From NCBI GenBank assembly GCA_036924285.1, contig JAYKYS010000001.1, forward strand, positions 42,469,501 to 42,533,500: a stretch of 64,000 nt of DNA. Direction: 5' to 3'. This stretch comes from Asterella californica. Taxonomy: Eukaryota > Streptophyta > Marchantiopsida > Marchantiales > Aytoniaceae. The notes beneath the pieces were generated by a model. The model saw only the letters and a program-made list of their open reading frames with translations. It was not told the DNA's origin and searched no databases. Positions 47,361 through 59,100 of the stretch are shown here, piece after piece (position 1 is the stretch's first letter; every line of letters starts with the position of its first letter). The translations under genes and the position numbers were made by a program.

Positions 47361-49393
47361 CGGAAACTACAAACTTAGAAAAAATAGAGTATTTGTGGTT
47401 CATCTGATTCACTTTTTGATTCAGTCCACTCAGATTGTCTCTTTATCTCTAGTCGTCTCCAAGTTCTTTGACATACCTAATTAATCTTGCACTTCACATA
47501 GCTTCTTCTCTATACATCCAAATTAATCATTCTTGATTTTCTGGAAACTCTCAGTGAGTTCTTTCCAACTGTACCAAAATCTTCCTCAACTGACGTTATA
47601 ACTTGAGTTACGATCAGTAAAAAGATCTCTGATTTCTTACCTTGAAGAAATATGAATGAACTTTAGTGCAGATTTGACCTCTAGATCCCAAAACCTCTTC
47701 TCAAGTTGAAATGTGTAAGAGCTCTCAAGTAAATTTCACATTTAGATAATGAGCATCTAAATAAAATTTAAATGCTCATAAATTCTATAATGTATTTCTA
47801 GTGTCCTTGGTCAATCTCTTGAAAAACGTTATTCAATGGTATTAATTTAGCTCTCATGCGATCTGATTTATGTTAAATTGTATATCCGTCCATGTGAAAA
47901 TATGTGCAAGTCTTCGTGCGAATTATCATTTACAAGTCCCAAACACCTTTTCCTACTAAAATCTGTGTAAGCACTTGCACATACTTGAGGCATAATCTCA
48001 AAGTACACAATGTTCCAAATGACAAACCAATATTCCAAATGACACAATTGAGATATATTGGAAAATTTGTTAGAAATGTCTCGCCGATCTCTTTCTAACG
48101 GTATCAAACAGGATCTGAAGAATTACGAACAAGTAACTATTGTTGTTGTTGTAGCAGTCGTTGTTTCAAGAGGTCAACCACTCGATATGCAGCATGTATA
48201 ACTCTCTATGAGTATATTGCAAATATTCTATATTCTTGAGATCAAAAATACATCTTTAAAATTTATCCATGAGTGGTTGAGTATTTTCACTTTGACAATC
48301 AATACATTGGTCAATATCACATCAAATCAACATCTTTGAGGACTATCATATTGTTCATTCTATGTCGTTGAGACTTATTATGAACTCTTGATGATCATTA
48401 TTTTTTCTTTGTGGAATGTGCATAGCAATTATTTTTGAAAGTTCATTATAACTTATATGGATAACTTATGTTATGATACTTTCATTTAAAAAATAAAACT
48501 GATTGAAAGTGAATATCAAGATCATTATCGATGATCGTGTCGTACGCATACACATCGCTATCAGAGATACACTATACATACACATAACACACGGATGATG
48601 TCTTACACATACACAAGTGTACTACAATCTTAACTTACGCACGCCAGCAAGTCTCCGGCTCCGACTCCGGCTCCGCACTCTAGCACTCTGCTCTCACGCA
48701 TCCGCTTTCACGCACCTCTGCTCCTTGAAGTTTCTAAACGTCTCCTAACACGCGCTCCGCACCGCAACACTCCCGCTCACTCTCTGCTTGGAGTAGAGTA
48801 GAAACTCGAACCAAACGCGCACAGAATAGAAAGACACTCCAAAAAAGCAACTCCGGATCATTCCACAAGGTCAAAATCTGTCAAATGCGCATGCGCATAC
48901 GGATTTTTGTCAAATTTTGATCATCCGTGATCTTCTTTCTCTTGTAACTCACTCGATCCTTCACCAAATCTGATGAATTTTGGTGCGTCAAAATCGTCTT
49001 CTCGTCGCACATCTACTACACTCATCACTCGCTATAAATTGCTGATCAACACATACCCGACGTCCATCGACACACATCTGCCGATCTCAAATTGATCCCA
49101 AATACATATCACAGGAAATTTCAGCATGCACTACCTCAAACCACATTCGATCAAGAATAGGTCCATACACTACTAATCCGTATAGCAATTAAACACATGA
49201 TAAAAAAGAACCACTTTGTGCACTCGCACACCCACAAATCGAAAGTACCAACAGCACACTCCAGAGATAACACCGGCAGAAATCTAAGACCTGAAAGTTT
49301 TCAATCAGACCTCATGACTTGAGTTCTTCAAGTAATAAATATATGTGCTCACTCAACCATGCCAACAGACACTACGCAAACACTAAAGTCGAG
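47361..49393. other. Intergenic DNA, no gene recognised
   Basis: AT-rich sequence. From 48,640 to 48,800 there is a Ser/Pro-codon-like CT-rich patch (CTCCGGCTCCGACTCCGGCTCC repeats) without a sustained ORF. Nothing else is clear. Confidence 0.45.
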
Positions 49394-49622
49394 CCACATC
49401 CACTATGTGCATCAGAGAATCCAGATTGCACTCACCAAGACTATCCATCATAGCCAAGAGCTTGAAGGCTCAACTCGAAGAACTGAGACCTACAAGCCTT
49501 ACTTGCGAAGTATACTCTTACTGTGGCTAGCTCAAGAAGCTACCCTAATGATCCTAACAGCGCTATCGGGACTAACCACTACGCACTCGATCAACCTAAC
49601 CGAGGTGATACAGTGATGTCAT
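49394..49622. repeat. Dispersed repeat family 2, copy 2
   Basis: This is the second copy of the segment at 12,853-13,078, in the same orientation. An ORF at 49,359-49,616 crosses it, but the other copy does not keep this frame. Confidence 0.8.
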
Positions 49623-49979
49623 TGTCGCACATCTAAATTTATCATAAGATAGAAACTTGAAAAAATGACATTTATACAAACATTAATCTTCAGTTTTGTA
49701 GTAAGTATGTATTTGAGACTTTGAGTTGGATGTGAATGCTTACACACCAAAAAATCAATGAATTTATATGTAAACTGAAAGATTAGACTAAGTTTTGGGA
49801 TGAAACATTTAAGTTTTGAGAGTGCGAGTTGCTATGACACACGTAAGAGAACTAATTCATGAGAAAATAAAATTTCCTATCAAATGAACTTATCATAAAT
49901 AAGAAAATTCATTCTATAATTTATAATAATCTATAAATGTAGTAATTAAGTTGCATCACAAATGATGTCAATATCATTC

Positions 49980-50790
49980 TCGATGATCGAGAGTTTTTTT
50001 TTGGATTAAATTATAATATCTCGATTCTCGTTGATTGAAAATTTAAGAGAAGGAAATGTCAGGATTGTATTAGTGATGAGAAAATTTCTTTTTGTGTAAA
50101 TTTTAATGTCGAACTATTGTCAATCATCGAGTCTTTTAGACTCTTGATGGTTGAGAGTTCATAGAGTTCAAACTGTAGATCTGAAAACAAAAAGTTCTTG
50201 GTGATTTCATTTTATATGATGATTTTTTGATCAAAATTTCTAGATTTTCTTACAACAAATATAAATCTCGATGATTTAGAATTGTTGGTTTGGTAAAATT
50301 TTTTGATGGTTTCTTCAAAAAAAGTTGTTGACTTACTCAACACTACTGTTAAATATATATCGCTGCACCAAACTGAAACTCCTGATGTCGAGAGTTACAT
50401 ATATAGACTAAAAATAAATAAACATCACAAAAATGATAAATTTTACTATTTTAATAACTGTCAAGTAACTTTCGATCATCGAGAGTACTTCTAGCTTTAG
50501 TTACTTAATTTTAATATGTATACTTTGAATTAGTACTCTGGATTGAGAGTCCCTAGAGTAGTGTGTGATTCAATGAATATTTATTTTCCCATGGATAAAT
50601 ATATTTTTTTCTCTCGATGATGGAGAGCTCATATCTTCACCATAGATTGAAGGTTGTATCATCAAAATACAACACTAGATATTTGTATATTTATAACTTT
50701 TAATTTTTTGACTAGATGTTCACACTTTTCTGTTGATAAATATATTTAAAATTTAGTCCAAATGTCATAATGATCGAGAGTTCTTTGATG
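49980..50790. repeat. Cluster of GATCGAGAG / TCATCGAGAG short motifs
   Basis: Related palindromic phrases recur in very AT-rich DNA: CTCGATGATCGAGAG (49,981), CAATCATCGAG (50,121), CTCGATGATTTAGA (50,268), GATGTCGAGAG (50,383), CGATCATCGAGAG (50,473), CTCTCGATGATGGAGAG (50,613) and ATGATCGAGAG (50,770). Spacing is irregular, about 85-160 bp. They look like remnants of a degenerate tandem array. Confidence 0.6.
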
Positions 50791-52750
50791 AGACACAACT
50801 GTATATAGAAGTGAGTCAAAAAATTATCAAATGATGAAATACGATCATTCATAGAGGACATATTTATAATATTCTTACTGTTATATCGTTACGATTATAG
50901 AGAAGATGACGAAATGAAAATCATAGTTTGCACAAATATTTGTCAAGTTGTTCACCATGCCGCAGAAGCATTGAATGAACTAAAAAAGAGAGGAGTAAAC
51001 AGTTTTGCAAAGAAGTGGCAACAACAAGAAGATTATACCAAGAACTGAATTAAGAGGACTTGCCTTAAAAGAAATATTAGTCTTCTAAAAAGATATGAGA
51101 TATATTATAACACTTTAGATAAAATACTCTCAGAAAATGAATGCTATTGAAGAAGAAAAGAACCAGCTTTTGCAATTCTAATGTGAATTCAAACATTAAT
51201 ATAAAAGATGAGATGATAAGTGAAAATATAGAACAATATTTGAGGATGTAAAGAGAAATATAAAGAAATATTACATCACTTGTTTTCAAGTTTTCGAAAC
51301 ATTACATATTATTCTTTTAAATTAAGATTCAACTGTAGTATCAACTATCAGTGTTCAACAAATGATATATTGGTCACCTAATTAATGATTTATTTTGTGG
51401 TGTTTTGCTTCTCACGAACAACGACACTCTAAACTCTCGAATCGATACTATGAAATATATCAGATCACTCTGTCGATGCTTTTGCATGCTGAGTACGTTC
51501 TCCCGTTGTTTCAAAGTTGCTGAATATTGTCTCCTCAATATATGTGTCACGCAGATTTACAAGTTTGAAGCAAAATGACCAATCATGTGTTTAGTACATG
51601 TTTAGTTCATTTTTTCAATTCCATTACTTTTCATCATTTCTATGCAGCTTTTCCTTTTAGAAATCTAAGGTGTTCCAAGAGAACCCATGGTTAAGTCAAA
51701 GCTAAGGTACGGGTAGGGTTCTACTTCCCAAATAACCGTAGGTAAGCAGAAGTTAACTTCACACTATCATGAACACACATAAGAAGTGTTTGAAATTACA
51801 CTAAGTGTCACTATGGGTTTGATGGAGCATATGTGAAACTTGAAAGATTTGTGATCTTCATAATATTGTTAGTAGTAGATGTTGCATAATTATTTAATCA
51901 AATGTTTAATACAGATGTCGACGTTTTGTCAGTAAGAGCTTGAAGAGTGACGCAAGTCAGCAAATGATACGGTTTGTATAATGTAGTTAACTTGTGATGA
52001 TGATAGTTTCCTACAAATGGAAAATTTACATTGATAGTCTTCTTTATTCTTCCGAGAGTATCAATATTTTAAACTATAAACTCATATAGTATAGAAATAC
52101 AATTTATTGTACATCTAAACTAGTTTGAATTTTCTTTTGGAGAGATTATACATAACTGCCGTCGATTGTGAAACTGAGGAAGAAACAGAAACTTTTTCTT
52201 CTAGTGTATTTATTTTATTATATGACTTTAGAAAAATAGTATAGAACTGAATAAATCTCAAATGCATAGACTCACAATTCCGTGGTTGCAAGAGCAGCAA
52301 CTTGTTAATTAACTTATTAACTACTCTTTACAGGTGGATGTTCACTTGACAATATCATAATTGAAGGCAGTCATTCAGAGAGACATCACACGATTAATTA
52401 GTATGGGTTGTTATCGTGGGTTTCGCCATAATGCAAGATTGTCCTTCCGCGACTAACGAACTCATACTAATGCTAAGACTTGTCGTAAATTAAGATACGT
52501 TTCGATTAGAAGTGTATTGTTCTCTAGCGCCCACTGGCTTGACTATAAAGTTGTTGTCCAGAGACGAATAGAGAAATTCATTTTAGTTTCGATCAAATAT
52601 CTGCAAATTATAATATCTTAAATCTACAGTAACTTTGTTTCGGCTATATATAACACTTAAAATATCTATGTACTACGTAAATAGATTACATTGTACACAA
52701 GTAAATAACGGAACCAGCGACACTTTCTTTCATGACGGTTCGTTCATGAC
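50791..52750. other. AT-rich intergenic DNA, nothing recognised
   Basis: Only short ORFs occur (51,077-51,289 and 52,115-52,300, minus strand; low-complexity Ile/Phe/Lys text). No repeat of note was seen beyond simple AT runs. Confidence 0.5.
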
Positions 52751-52916
52751 GTCAGTTTCTTCGGTCCACTATATAGCCCCAAAAGATAGCCGTGTGAAGA
52801 TGAAACGGTGCGCCTTTTCTTTTCGCTTCCGTCGTCAGTTTCTTCGGTGTACTATATAGCCCCAAAATATAGCAGTGTGAAGATGAAACGGTGGGCCTTG
52901 TCTTTTCGCTTTTGTT
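52751..52916 (+). repeat. 83-bp tandem duplication
   Basis: GTCAGTTTCTTCGGT starts at 52,751 and 52,834. Both copies contain CTATATAGCCCCAAAA and GTGTGAAGATGAAACGGTG. Each copy includes an ACTATATAG sequence that could act as a TATA box, so two promoter-like segments lie in tandem. No gene clearly follows: the 99-codon ORF at 52,891-53,190 has no domain. Confidence 0.8.
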
Positions 52917-54244
52917 GCTATCCGTCGTCGTTCCCCTAGGGCTCACTTTTCTTTCTATGTCTCTCGATGATTACATCAGTGATGGGTTTTCTTTGACTAC
53001 AACACGTGCTTTCAGGAACCCTGAATTGTACGATAAACTATGGAGGGAATGTGGGGCTGTAAAACTACTTTCTGTTTGGAGAGAGAGAAAGCAAAGATAC
53101 AGTATCAAGCCACAAGCTCCCAGAATGATCTTCTCTTCTCGACTTGGGAACCATTTTCGTCTGATATATCCGTCAGCCGTCGTTGACTGAATGAATGTAT
53201 GCATGAAGCAACGTTTGTTCCACATGCACTCTTTCTCATTTGCGCACGTCCACTTCCGTGTTGACATTCTTGTCGAGTATATACAGAACTGATCATTACC
53301 ACCCAAAAAGGAGCTCCTACAAACACTTGAAAATGAAGAAAAATCTGTGCAAACGAGATTTTGTGCATGAGCAGACAGCCGCTGTATCATCAACCTAAGA
53401 AGAAGAAAAAGGAAAAGTATACTACATCACAAAGCATGTCAAGCCATTTCTGGGCTGTCAGGTTTAGCATCTGTCTGTGGGACATTCTCTAGCTGTGCGC
53501 TGCTGCCCATGCACAGCCTGAGACTCTACCGCACGTCGCCCGGTCTATGGGCGGATGGGGTGAATATTTTCTTCTTTTATATTATTATTAATTTTATTTT
53601 CTTCAGTTTTTCGCTATTAGCTCTCATATTATAAGATGGTTCAGAAGAGGGAGAGATGGAGAGAGTCGTTGTGAAAATACCCTGTTGTTGTTAGTTGTTA
53701 CGGTTAGATTATAGTGATCATAAATAGTTAAGACAAAATTTACATTAGCAACTCGCTCATAGACTTAGGAAACAAAACATATGATACACAAAGAGAAGAA
53801 TTTAACAAATTAATTTAGAAAAGATATATCACTTATTTCCTCTCTTCTCCCATTACAAACCTAGTTGATCATCAAAATCAATTTTGTATTTCCTTGACCA
53901 CTATAACCACCAATCCATACTGTAAATTAAATCCATGTTATAACGCTTGTCTTCTTTTTTTTCCTCGACCAGAAGTGCACTTTGCATTAACTGTAGTCTT
54001 ATTTGATATATATTACTGCATCGAGAACATGCTTCCCTTGGAGATCTCACGCTGAGAGTTCGAAACTGAGACCATCCTTACAAGTAGAGAGATAAATCTA
54101 TAAATGATTCATGAGAACTGTATCTCTTTTTGGTAGAAAAACCTGTACATCTTACGAATAAAAATATTTTTAATTTCAGAATTTTAAGTATAGCATAACC
54201 TTTTCCAGAAATAAATAAATAAAATAAATAAATTAAAGCTCTTT
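52917..54244. other. Intergenic DNA, no gene recognised
   Basis: Overlapping ORFs on both strands near 52,891-53,393 lack motifs. The rest is AT-rich. Confidence 0.45.
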
Positions 54245-54300
54245 GCATATTCCACTCTTCCGAACTTGGAAGAGTGGAATATGCATGCTTCTCGATGAGA
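54245..54300. repeat. Modular hairpin repeat, isolated module C plus start of A
   Basis: Perfect 17-bp arms at 54,245-54,261 (GCATATTCCACTCTTCC) and 54,268-54,284 with loop GAACTT, followed directly by ATGCATGCTT. The same CTCTTCCGAACTTGGAAGAG core recurs at 63,973, and a close variant lies near 63,427. Confidence 0.8.
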
Positions 54301-55437
54301 CTACAGACAACATTGGCATCGTTTTTAGGGGTGGACCAGACTAGACTAGTTTGGTGAGGCCTCACCAAACTTGTCACGTGCGGATTGAGGATATGTCCCT
54401 TCATTCTACTTTTACCTTTCTACGTGCTCACTCCTCTTGCCGTTGAATGATCGTTGAAGCAACTGAGGATTTCCCCCAACTTCGAGTCTTCTTGCCTTGC
54501 TGAATCTAGATTCACCTGAAATCTAACGGAGTCGTACTGAGAGAGGATTCAGCGGGTTTCACATGTTTATGCAGCTGGTGTTTGACACGGAATTTGCACA
54601 CTAACGTCACAATCTAGGTCGCGCGTACTAGAGCCATGAAGCTTGCTGCATTCTGCTGTGATAATAATCCTATGGAGGTGACACGTGAATTCTATGCCAG
54701 GTGCCAGGTGCCGGGTGCCATGGACTCTAGACTTTAGCCTTTTCCGCCATCCGTAAAGGTTTTTCTATTCTGTGATATGGAGTGTGCAGATCAGGTTTTT
54801 ACTTTCGCCGCGGAATCCACCGACCACTTGATGTAGAGACCATTCGGCCTTTACTTTCGTAAAGAGTTTGCTTCTCGTGTTGCAAACAATGACTGACCTT
54901 TTCCATCTTCCTTCAGCAGCCGGACTTTGTTTTATGTTTTGTCTGTCTACACAGGATCGCAGATTTGCGCAACCGAGCACTCAATCGCTAGCCTCATGAG
55001 TGCAAGACAAGAGGCAACTTTGCTTGTGAGGAAAAAGGCTCAGATTGATGGGATCTAAAGCTTTCGATCCTACAACTGCAAGGCTTGCATGAACAGGTTT
55101 GACGGTTTGAACCATTCTTTTAAGAACTTGAATGGTTTGCATGAAGGTTTGACGGTTGGGAACATTCTTACCTTCAAAGCTGACAAATGTTCGGGAGGAT
55201 TATCTTCACGATCGATGTTTCACATCTTCATTTCACATTCAAGTGTAGGAAGTTCGAAAGGTGCTAGGTAGACTTCATTACGTATAGCATCTCATGCTAC
55301 ACACGGTTGATGACAGAAAGACTCTTCTCGTCTCATTTGCATCAACCCGAACTTTCTTTATCTTTCCAGAGCACGTATCTTTCCAGTGAGGTTACAAACA
55401 TACACGTTGGCCTGAGGAGCTTCGATCCGCTCGATTT

Positions 55438-55589
55438 GGTTATAGAGATCGTCGAAGCTCCTCATAACGATCTCTATAACTATAACAGAGGAGCTTTGTT
55501 ATAGAGATCGTTAACACTATATAATTAAATATATAATTAAATAATTAGAGCTATAACGATCTCTATAACTATAACAGAGGAGCTTTGTT
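55438..55589. repeat. Nested direct and inverted repeats around ACGATCTCTATAAC
   Basis: A 37-bp unit (starts ATAACGATCTCTATAAC, ends GAGCTTTGTT) is repeated exactly at 55,464-55,500 and 55,553-55,589. The reverse complement GTTATAGAGATCGTT lies at 55,498-55,512, and GGTTATAGAGATCGT at 55,438. Several alternative hairpins are therefore possible, in AT-rich surroundings. Confidence 0.88.
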
Positions 55590-55914
55590 TCGATACAGAG
55601 TGCGCGATGTACTGAGTATTTTCTCAGACAAATAAAATTCTGACAGTGGATTTCTCTTACGCGGAGTTTAGAATCCTCCATTTTAATCAACAAAGAGTCC
55701 AATATTCTCGGTAACGTCTGACTTGGTCCTGATTTGACTGATCGATCATGTCTATCTACTGTAGTACACAGTAACACTGGCTTACATCACAGACTATTCA
55801 CCTTGAATAGCATGTACATCGTCAGCACTAAATGGACAGTCATGACTGAGCTTCGTTGGTTGGACTCAGTGAAATCTTGATCATGTTGGACGTTACCGAG
55901 CGCTTGAGCAGTTC

Positions 55915-55940
55915 GTGAAGGAAGGGAGACCTTCCTTCAC
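55915..55940. repeat. 11-bp hairpin with GAGA loop
   Basis: GTGAAGGAAGG (55,915-55,925), loop GAGA, CCTTCCTTCAC (55,930-55,940). The loop fits the stable GNRA class if read as RNA from the plus strand. Confidence 0.8.
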
Positions 55941-56162
55941 AAATGACAGGAACTATGCTCCCAATATGAATTCGATCGACTATAACAGACCTTTGGTTCT
56001 CTCTCTATATAATTATATCTGTTAGTAGACTCTAGTGCACGACTATAAGACACAGACTACGAGCTTAGTTTGTACTACTGAATCGAGTTCACTAGGCTTG
56101 AACTTCGTGAGCTTCCAGGAAGATCAAGGTATTTTACATTTAGAACGGGCTTTTTTTTATCT

Positions 56163-59100
56163 TTACTCTTGTGAAACTTTCACTTCGTTCGGCAGAGTCC
56201 TGAAGACCACGTCCCATGCTGTAGTGGTAATTCCGTAGCCGTTCGTCTGGTCCTTGAAATGGTGGTTCAAGTGGTATCTCTGCACGAGTACAAAGACAAG
56301 TCGATGTTTATCAACTGGTTCTGCCTGCAACCAGTAATTTTTCACGTTACCCTTACAACTTTCATACAAACTGAACTGCACTTTCTACATGAGTGAGAGT
56401 ACAAACCTTCATTTTGCGTGATTGTTCACCGAAGGCAATGCCGAAATGAAGGAAATAGTGTGTTAGGTCGTAGCCAACGTATGTCAGGAGAGCCCCGCCG
56501 TACACAGCAAGCTTGACATGATAGGGGAATAACCAACTGCCGAGCCCGATCCAAATCTACAGGTCGAAATCCACTAGTTAAGTACATGGAGTAGATCAAG
56601 GGTGCTGCTCGACAAATGATAGGTTCGGGAACAAAGTGTATCTGTGAAAAGGAGTGTACGCTCGAGTGTTGCTGAGGACTTACAATACAGCAAATCACCG
56701 CAGTGAAAGCTGGAGGGAAAACCAATCGTGCACCATCCATGGGATGCTTGTGGTGGAATCCGTGGATGACATAGTGGAGAGTATTAGCCCTGCAGAATTG
56801 CACTGAATCCGTCAGATTCCAAACTCATCTTCATATAGTTCTTGTTGTAAGTGACGGAAGCTTCAATGGGCGACGCAGTAGAACGGGTTCTGTGCTAACT
56901 TCTTACCAGAAGCTTGAAGTCTTCATGTGAAAGACAAACCGGTGCAGCATGTATTCCACGAAAGTCCAGATCAAAGCTCCAAGAGCCATGAGAAAGGGAA
57001 GTGCGGCGTAAGTTACTCCATTCTTCACTGAAAGGACTTCCATGACCACCGTTACGGGTACCCATATGAGCGGTATCACCCACCAGCGGGTCCTTGTGAA
57101 GAACTGCACAAAATGACGTTGTTGGGTGTTAATCACCACAGTGCAATTGATTCGCCAAAAGTACATCAGACTTGCACTTCTTTCTACCTCTCCACAGAGT
57201 ATGGACCGGCGAGTTCGCCGAGTCCATTTCTGATTCCTTCGCGCCGATCGAGTAATGAGTCACAGACAGATACATTCAGCATAAAAAGATCTACCCTGTA
57301 AAAAGTAAATTAATGACACTCAAGCATGGCCCTGCACCACATAAACTGCCTTACAAATCAAGGCAGTGCAGTCATCGTGACGTCTACAACAGTAAACAGC
57401 GGGCCCTCCCCCTTATCTCACTCTCATACGCGAACATTGGCCGCGGCGTCCATCTCAAGGTCAAAACACCAGTTGACGCGAAATTCCCAACTGTAACTGA
57501 CAGATTTCCCGTGACTGCTGCTGGATGGCCTCAGACAAGAGCCTCACTTCCTGACACATGCAATTTCAGCTGCACGTACAGACGATATGAATCTCCGTCT
57601 GTCTCCGACTTCATCAGACAATGGATTGACTGGTCATTACTCGAAGCATTTTCCTCAGATGCTTTCAACCCGTCCTAGGGACGGATTCTCCGCACCGTAG
57701 TACATCACTGAAAGATCTACTTTACAAGGCGTACGAGGGACAGCGGGGTAGGGAGCCAAACGAAGAATAGACGACAATAATTTAGGAGGAGTTGAAGGCA
57801 GATCAGGCCTGAACAGGACCAGATTTCTACGTGTGGGTTTCAAAATTTAATGCTCGTACGGATCTCATTAACAGTGTCAACTCTGCTGCAGGCTTACAAG
57901 GTATAGAGTGGACGGGCCTCTGCAGTGCACTGCTGAAGCAGCTGAGTCCCGACCCTCAGCGTTCTGGTCAGTCCGACTAAAGGGTCCCAAGGTAGGTAGC
58001 AACCATGTTCTCCTCCTTTATTGCATCCACCACTCCCGCTACGAAGCTAATCCGGAATATACTGCAGACCGCGGGGCAGGGCTGTCTGCCTAGTCTGCCG
58101 AAGCAGAGGACAGGAAAAAGGCCACAGTCTACATAGAAGAGTGAGGCGCTATATCTCCGTAGCTTCAGACTGATAGCCAGTAACGTCAATTATTTGCAGA
58201 CCAAGAGGTAATCGTCAGTACAAGGGCAGCACATACTGGAACGATCTGGATATCTAGATAAGTACCACTTGAGCAGGTTGAGAGGGATGAACGTTAGATC
58301 TTTCCATGCTAATTACGATGCTTCACCAGGGAAGAAAAGCTCGTGATTACCCTCCATGCTGCCAAGGACTATCCACGAACGAGCAACGAGCATTTTGGTG
58401 AAGATGAATAACTCTCCTCGAGATCCGGGAGGATGACTCCTAAGCCATACGAATGCTCTACTAACACAAACACGTAGTTGGCTTCTTCACCATCGGTTAC
58501 TGGGTAACCAATCACGACTAACAGAATACGATCATTGTGCTAGACAATTAGAGTGCCTTCCCAGTTTGCAGAGCCGGGAGGAAGGAATAGCGCGTTGGCA
58601 GCCGACGACCATAAAGAATGGTCTCACTTAACTAAGGTCCGTACAGTCCAGCTCAGATGAGCAACCGTTTGCAGTCATGAAACAACGTTAATCCAGAAAT
58701 CAATGCCTGCACAAAGTGAGGGGACCAAGACCGGTTTCAGTAAACCCGGTAACGCCCACTCGAGATGATCGAGTCATCTCATCTCTTCTCTCACCGTCAG
58801 GATCCTTCAACCTGGAACTAACTCGAAAGGGCCACCCGATCTGTCAGTCAATATTCAGATGATATCCATGAAAAAAGACAGTCGATATTTAAGCCTTGCA
58901 GTGCAGACTCCATTCTGCTGCCTCGTAGTAAACGTAACGCGAAGATTACGACGACCGCACGGAAAAGTGTGGACAGGTAGAGGAGTAAAGGGGCAGGGCA
59001 GAGCACAGCTCACAGGGCAATGGCCATGTCGCAGTCGGCAATAATAACCACTGCGTCGACTGGACAAGGAGATGAATCAACGGTTCACAATCACCTATCT

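Larger units (their letters stand above)
54301..56162. other. 3' flank of the fatty acid hydroxylase gene and intergenic DNA
   Basis: No gene is recognised. It includes a loose duplication of GGTTTGACGGTT phrases at 55,094 and 55,146, the repeat cluster at 55,438-55,589 and a GAGA-loop hairpin at 55,915-55,940, each listed separately. Confidence 0.45.

Noticed and set aside
49980..50790. CRISPR-like interpretation of the regularly recurring palindromes
   Set aside because: The host is a spliced eukaryote, the motifs are short and variable, spacing is irregular, and there are no cas genes.
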